A stretch of DNA of 18,271 bases from JAKLKS01 sp964370855 (GTDB lineage Bacteria; Planctomycetota; JAJSAM01; JAKLKS01), in contig CAYJMF010000096.1 in assembly GCA_964370855.1 (NCBI GenBank), forward strand, positions 1 through 18,271. Direction: 5' to 3'. The stretch's first letter is position 1, and each line of letters opens with the position of its first letter. The position numbers and the translations under genes were made by a program. Below the pieces are notes generated by a model. That model saw nothing but the letters and a program-made list of their open reading frames with translations. It was not told the DNA's origin and made no database searches. Below, piece after piece: positions 14,594 to 18,271 of this stretch.

Positions 14594-14649
14594 GGTCGGA
14601 TGCCGGCCCGGGGGCGGTTCGACCGTTCCACGCCCCCACGCCGGGAACT

Positions 14650-14700
14650 CTAGCACTGTCCCCGGAGACCCGGCCTGATCCAGGGCCAACCCCTGCGCAT
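14650..14700 (-). other. Possible 16-codon leader ORF
   Basis: An ATG at 14700 preceded by AAGGAG (14710-14715, nine-base spacing) opens a 16-codon frame (MRRGWPWIRPGLRGQC) ending in TAG. It lies in the gap upstream of the secreted hypothetical gene. Four Arg and two Trp codons in so short a frame could suit a leader peptide, but a chance frame is at least as likely. Confidence 0.2.
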
Positions 14701-14714
14701 CGGACACAACTCCT

Positions 14715-16226
14715 TCAGTGATAAAAAGTTGAGACGGAGTCGGATGTTCCATCCCGGATCTCCTTTCTGGTTCCCGCCCCCCTCTTCCCGGGGGGAGGCG
14801 GGGGGGCGCAGCGGGCGAAGAGCTCCTCGTAGTAGGAATCCACGCCGGGGAGGTGGATGACGTTGAGGAAGGAGGAGATGGCCATGTGGGCCGTGAGCCA
14901 GTTCTTGTCCCGCACCCAGGGGGGCAGGAAGCGGGCGGGCTTCAGCTCCCCGGAGTGGAGGTGGCGGCTGAGGACGGGGATGTCCCGGAGGGTCACCTTG
15001 CCGAGGAAGAGGAGGTCGAGGAGGTCCATGCGCCGCCGGCTGGCGGCGACCCGGGTGAAGTTGAAGATGCGGAGGAAGTCCCCGAGGTAGGAGGCGTCCT
15101 TGGTGAAGGGGGCCCCCCCCTCCAGCACGCCGCCGCGGAAGACCCGCCGGGCGACGTCGAAGGCGGCTCCGGGCTCCTCCCCCCGGTCGAGGAAGGCGCG
15201 GTAGACCTCCAGGAAGTCGGCCCCCTCCTCGGCCATGCGGATGGCGAGCACCCGGTCCACGAGCCGCCGGACCCGGGCCAGGGTGAGGGTGTGGGAGGCC
15301 CACTCCCCGAAGACGGCGAGGCCCTCGTTCACCCGCACGGCCCGCGGGGAGGCCTTGCCGAGGATCGACATCCAGGGCTGGCGCCGGCCGTTGAGGGTGG
15401 TGGCGATGTGGACGTACCCCTCGTGGTGGAGGAGGTAGGCGACGGTGTCCCGCCCGAAGAGCCTCCCCTTCTTGATGCGGATGCGGGAGGAGCCGGCGGC
15501 GGCGTCCGCCGTGAGCCGGCTCGACACCTCCACCCGGACCGCGGCGCCGGGGAAGGCCCGGGTGAGGCGCTTCTGGAGAAGGGCGGCGGCCTCCTCGGCG
15601 GTGTACACCCGGGCGTCGTGGAGGGGGAGGGGGGCTCCCTCCCCGCTCCCGGTGCCGACGAGCCGGTCGAGGTGGCGGGCGAGGTCGAGGCTCGTGGTGG
15701 TCTGCCCCGCGAAGGGCTCGAGGGGGTGGCCGTAGAGCTTCCGGGAGAGGGCGTGGAACCGGGGGGTGGCCCGGGAGGCCAGCATCCGCACGACGTCGGC
15801 GTACTGGAGCGCCGTGTCCCGGAGGATCTCCTGCAGGGGGTCCCGGGGGTGGAGGAGGCCGGCGACGGCCTCCAGTTCCGCCTCCTTGGCGCGGGGGGCG
15901 TAGGGAAGGGGTTCGTAGTCCACCCGGGGGAGCTCCCGGGCCCCCTCCGCGAAGAACCGCTCCGCCACGTGGTCCGGCCAGTGCAGCGCCCTGAGGACAC
16001 GGATCTCCTTCTGGGCCCGGACGAGGGCCGTGGAGACCCGCCGGAGCCACTGCCGGTAGGGGGTCCTGCGGGCCCCCTCTCCCGGCGGGAGGATGCAGAC
16101 GGTCCCCCAGCGGAGGGAGGGGGCCGCCGGGCGGCGGGGAGGGGGGCCCCCGGGGGGCTTCTTCCTTCCCCTGTGCCTCCTCCCGGGGACGGCGGGGGCC
16201 GGGCCGGGGGTGGCGGCGGTGGTCAT
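14715..16226 (-). CDS. QEGLA-motif (DUF1704/MATCAP-like) metallopeptidase family protein
   Basis: The 503-residue protein has the two motifs of the DUF1704 family, called in bacteria 'flavohemoglobin expression-modulating QEGLA motif protein': HHEGYVH (267-273), an HExxxH zinc site, and NEGLAVFGE (300-308), which supplies a third ligand. The family also contains the animal tubulin tyrosine carboxypeptidase MATCAP; bacterial substrates are unknown. Other conserved-looking blocks are YGHPLEPFAGQTTTSLDLA (165-183) and DASYLGDFLRIFNF. The first 40 residues are Pro/Arg/Lys-rich and probably disordered. The last 35 residues after PPPPPGKRG are also probably unstructured. No signal peptide, so cytoplasmic. 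The ATG lacks a Shine-Dalgarno and the start is less sure than the domain. It is divergent from the P-II gene. Confidence 0.82.
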   Translation of the reverse strand: MTTAATPGPAPAVPGRRHRGRKKPPGGPPPRRPAAPSLRWGTVCILPPGEGARRTPYRQWLRRVSTALVRAQKEIRVLRALHWPDHVAERFFAEGARELPRVDYEPLPYAPRAKEAELEAVAGLLHPRDPLQEILRDTALQYADVVRMLASRATPRFHALSRKLYGHPLEPFAGQTTTSLDLARHLDRLVGTGSGEGAPLPLHDARVYTAEEAAALLQKRLTRAFPGAAVRVEVSSRLTADAAAGSSRIRIKKGRLFGRDTVAYLLHHEGYVHIATTLNGRRQPWMSILGKASPRAVRVNEGLAVFGEWASHTLTLARVRRLVDRVLAIRMAEEGADFLEVYRAFLDRGEEPGAAFDVARRVFRGGVLEGGAPFTKDASYLGDFLRIFNFTRVAASRRRMDLLDLLFLGKVTLRDIPVLSRHLHSGELKPARFLPPWVRDKNWLTAHMAISSFLNVIHLPGVDSYYEELFARCAPPPPPGKRGAGTRKEIRDGTSDSVSTFYH

Positions 16227-16360
16227 GGGATCGGGGGAAGAATAGGACGGCCCGGGGACGGGCTATCCACAGGGATCGGAATTTTGTCCCCGCCCTCCGT
16301 AGAATGCGGGTCCGTGAGCATCGGATCCCGCGACTGCCTCCCTCCCCCCCCTCCGCGACC

Positions 16361-16699
16361 ATGAAGATGATCGAGGCGGTGGTGGCGCCGGAGCGCCTGG
16401 GGGACGTGAAGGAGGCCCTGAGCCGGGTGGAGGTCTTCCGGCTCACGGTCTCCGACGTGTCCGTGCTGGAGCGCACCGTTCCGGAGGGAGGGGGGGCACC
16501 GGCCGGCGGCGCCCCCTTCGAGGCCCGCCCGCGGGTGCGCCTCGAGATCGCGGTCAACGAGAACTTCGTCCGGCCGACTCTGGAGGCCATCCGGTCGGCC
16601 TGCGGGGGCGAGAAGGGCGGCGGCGGGCGCATCTACGTGCAGGAGCTGAAGGACGTCATCCGGGTCCGGACGGGCGAGCGCGGGCCGGAGGCCATCTGA
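16361..16699 (+). CDS. glnB: P-II family nitrogen regulator with atypical T-loop
   Basis: The 112-residue protein matches the standard P-II length and aligns without gaps to E. coli GlnB: MKMIEAVVAPERLGDVKEAL at the start, then RVRLEIAV, GGGRIYVQELKDVIRVRTGERGPEAI at the end. P-II trimers bind ATP/ADP and 2-oxoglutarate and signal nitrogen status through the T-loop. Here that loop (about 37-56) is ERTVPEGGGAPAGGAPFEA. The uridylylated Tyr51 is Ala, Gln39 (Mg/2-oxoglutarate site) is Thr and Tyr46 is Ala. Lys90 is Arg, while Arg101 and Arg103 are kept. No Shine-Dalgarno precedes the ATG, which is placed by homology. TAGAAT at 16300-16305 could be a -10 box. It lies 73 bp upstream of glutamine synthetase. 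I use the symbol in the broad family sense. Confidence 0.85.
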   Translation: MKMIEAVVAPERLGDVKEALSRVEVFRLTVSDVSVLERTVPEGGGAPAGGAPFEARPRVRLEIAVNENFVRPTLEAIRSACGGEKGGGGRIYVQELKDVIRVRTGERGPEAI

Positions 16700-16772
16700 T
16701 CAGGGCGGTTTCGAAGGGAGCGCCGCACGGGAACGGGCGGCGCAAGAGCGGCGCGAGAGGGGAGGGGCTCCA

Positions 16773-18185
16773 ATGAACGCGAAGCAGGTGCTGGGACTCA
16801 TCAAGGAGCGCGGGGTCAGGATGGTGGACCTCCGCTTCTGCGATCTCGTCGGCGTGTGGCAGCACTTCTCGGTGCCCGCCCACTGCGTCTCCGAGGCGAC
16901 CTTCGAGGAGGGGCTCGGCTTCGACGGCTCCTCCATCCGCGGGTGGAAGAGCATCCACGAGTCGGACATGCTGGTCATCCCCGACCCGGCCTCCGCCTTC
17001 CTCGATCCCTTCATGGTGCACCCGACGATGGTGCTCGTCTGCAGCGTGAAGGACCCCGTCACCCACGAGGACTACCCCCGCGCGCCCCGCAACATCGCGC
17101 AGCGCTGCGAGGCCTACGTGAAGTCCACGGGCCTCGCCGACACGGCCTACATCGGCCCCGAGGTGGAGTTCTTCATCTTCGACGACGTCCGTTACGACCA
17201 GACCGCCCGCAGCGGCTACTACTTCCTCGACTCCGAGGAGGCCGCGTGGAACACGGGCCGCGACGAGGGCCCGAACCTCGGCTACAAGATCCGCCACAAG
17301 GAGGGGTACTTCCCGGTCCCCCCGACGGACAAGCTCCAGGACATCCGCTCCGAGATGCTGCTGACGCTGGAGGAGATCGGCATCTCCATGGAGTGCCAGC
17401 ACCACGAGGTCGCCACCGCCGGCCAGTGCGAGATCGACATGCGCTTCGACTCCCTGACCCGCATGGCCGACAAGGTCCTCACCTACAAGTACGTCCTCAA
17501 GAACGTCGCCCTCCGCCACGGCAAGACCGTCACCTTCATGCCGAAGCCCCTCTTCGGGGACAACGGGACGGGCATGCACTGCCACCTCTCCCTCTGGAAG
17601 GAGGGGAAGCCGCTGTTCGCCGGTGACGGCTACGGCGGCATGAGCGAGATGGCCCTCTTCGCCATCGGCGGGGTCCTCAAGCACGCCCGCGCCCTCAACG
17701 CCCTCACGAACCCGACCACCAACTCCTACAAGCGCCTGGTGCCGGGCTACGAGGCGCCCATCAACCTCGCCTACTCGAGCCGCAACCGCAGCGCCTCCAT
17801 CCGCATCCCGATGCTCGGCACCTCCCCGAAGCAGAAGCGCTTCGAGATCCGGTTCCCCGACCCGTCCTGCAACCCCTACCTCGCCTTCTCCGCCCTCTGC
17901 ATGGCGGCGCTGGACGGCATCACCAACAAGATCGACCCGGGGGAGCCCCTCGACAAGGACATCTACGATCTCCCGCCGGAGGAGCTGGCGAAGGTCCCGC
18001 GCGCCTCGGGGACCCTCGAGGAGGCCCTGGACGCCCTGGAGAAGGACCACGACTTCCTCCTCAAGGGGGACGTCTTCAGCAAGGACCTCATCGACACCTG
18101 GATCCAGTACAAGCGGACGAAGGAAGTGGACGCCATGCGGATCCGGCCCCATCCCTACGAGTTCTACCTGTACTACGACCTGTAG
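16773..18185 (+). CDS. glnA: Glutamine synthetase type I
   Basis: The 470-residue protein is full-length type I glutamine synthetase, which joins ammonia to glutamate using ATP as a cytoplasmic dodecamer. Visible signatures are GFDGSSIRGW (49-58), the ligand region IGPEVEFF (127-134), HHEVATAGQCEID (210-222), GTGMHCHLSLW (265-275), the ATP-site segment NPTTNSYKRLVPGYEAP (313-329), and DIYDLPPEE (396-404) with Tyr398 in the adenylylation position of GSI-beta enzymes. The start is secure: a purine-rich site (GAGGGGAGGGG) lies just before the ATG. The P-II gene 73 bp upstream is probably in the same transcript. Keeping the adenylylation Tyr suggests a GlnE-type adenylyltransferase elsewhere in the genome. 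Confidence 0.97.
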   Translation: MNAKQVLGLIKERGVRMVDLRFCDLVGVWQHFSVPAHCVSEATFEEGLGFDGSSIRGWKSIHESDMLVIPDPASAFLDPFMVHPTMVLVCSVKDPVTHEDYPRAPRNIAQRCEAYVKSTGLADTAYIGPEVEFFIFDDVRYDQTARSGYYFLDSEEAAWNTGRDEGPNLGYKIRHKEGYFPVPPTDKLQDIRSEMLLTLEEIGISMECQHHEVATAGQCEIDMRFDSLTRMADKVLTYKYVLKNVALRHGKTVTFMPKPLFGDNGTGMHCHLSLWKEGKPLFAGDGYGGMSEMALFAIGGVLKHARALNALTNPTTNSYKRLVPGYEAPINLAYSSRNRSASIRIPMLGTSPKQKRFEIRFPDPSCNPYLAFSALCMAALDGITNKIDPGEPLDKDIYDLPPEELAKVPRASGTLEEALDALEKDHDFLLKGDVFSKDLIDTWIQYKRTKEVDAMRIRPHPYEFYLYYDL

Positions 18186-18230
18186 GGGAGGGCGGGGCGC
18201 CTCTGGATCGTGTGGGTTCTCCCTGGCGTT

Positions 18231-18265
18231 GCGCGCCTACCGGCGCGCGGCTCCCGACGGGGAGC
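18231..18265. terminator. Two tandem hairpins after glnA
   Basis: GCGCGCC (18231-18237) pairs with GGCGCGC (18242-18248) around TACC. GCTCCC (18250-18255) pairs with GGGAGC (18260-18265) around a 4-nt loop. They begin 45 bp after the glnA stop codon. Neither is followed by a T tract before the window ends, so the terminator call rests on position and pairing only. Confidence 0.4.
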
Positions 18266-18271
18266 ATCGGG

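Noticed and set aside
16263..16271. DnaA-box-like CTATCCACA between the metallopeptidase-like and P-II genes
   Set aside because: It is a single nine-mer with one mismatch to the consensus, without further boxes, an A/T-rich unwinding region or replication genes nearby. It does not support an origin.

Overview
This 18.3 kb window is very GC-rich bacterial chromosome. G/C-ending codons are so dominant that nearly every gene casts long open frames on the other strand. The organism looks Gram-negative-like: it has a lipobox lipoprotein, several Sec-type signal peptides and a menaquinone-type prenyltransferase. The gene mix (FIST, QEGLA-type metallopeptidase, YceI, MqnP-like UbiA, archaeal-looking SHMT) fits an uncultured high-GC lineage such as a planctomycete or similar group. 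That assignment is an inference from gene content, and no rRNA or marker gene fixes it. I saw no tRNA, rRNA, CRISPR array, transposase or prophage gene.

Layout. (1) 97-4510, minus strand: a likely three-gene operon in the order FIST protein, an in-frame fusion of a UbiA/MqnP-like prenyltransferase with a CPA2 cation/proton antiporter, and a heme-binding-domain lipoprotein. (2) 4605-5978, plus: a phosphodiesterase/alkaline-phosphatase-fold protein with an altered metal site, ending at a strong hairpin. (3) 6040-6354, minus: a small BFD-like [2Fe-2S] protein, divergent from an ATGA-overlapping pair on the plus strand (TfoX N-domain protein, DUF6404-like membrane protein). (4) 7234-9675, minus: a CDF cation transporter followed by a secreted gluzincin-like peptidase. 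(5) 9793-10998, plus: a YceI protein and a two-helix membrane protein whose last 22 codons lie in a 120-bp inverted-repeat element with perfect 47-bp arms. (6) 11111-12367, plus: an SHMT-like PLP enzyme, convergent with a ChbG/YdjC-type deacetylase. (7) A HAD hydrolase, a terminator hairpin and a secreted hypothetical protein. (8) A QEGLA/HExxxH metallopeptidase-like gene (minus), divergent from a nitrogen pair: an atypical P-II protein followed by type I glutamine synthetase.

The glnB-like/glnA pair is the clearest functional unit: a nitrogen sensor and its usual partner. The sensor's T-loop lacks the uridylylated tyrosine, while the glutamine synthetase keeps its adenylylation tyrosine. The most unusual coding structure is the prenyltransferase-antiporter fusion. 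The most unusual non-coding structure is the 47-bp inverted repeat at 10932-11051. No defence system or biosynthetic cluster could be supported.
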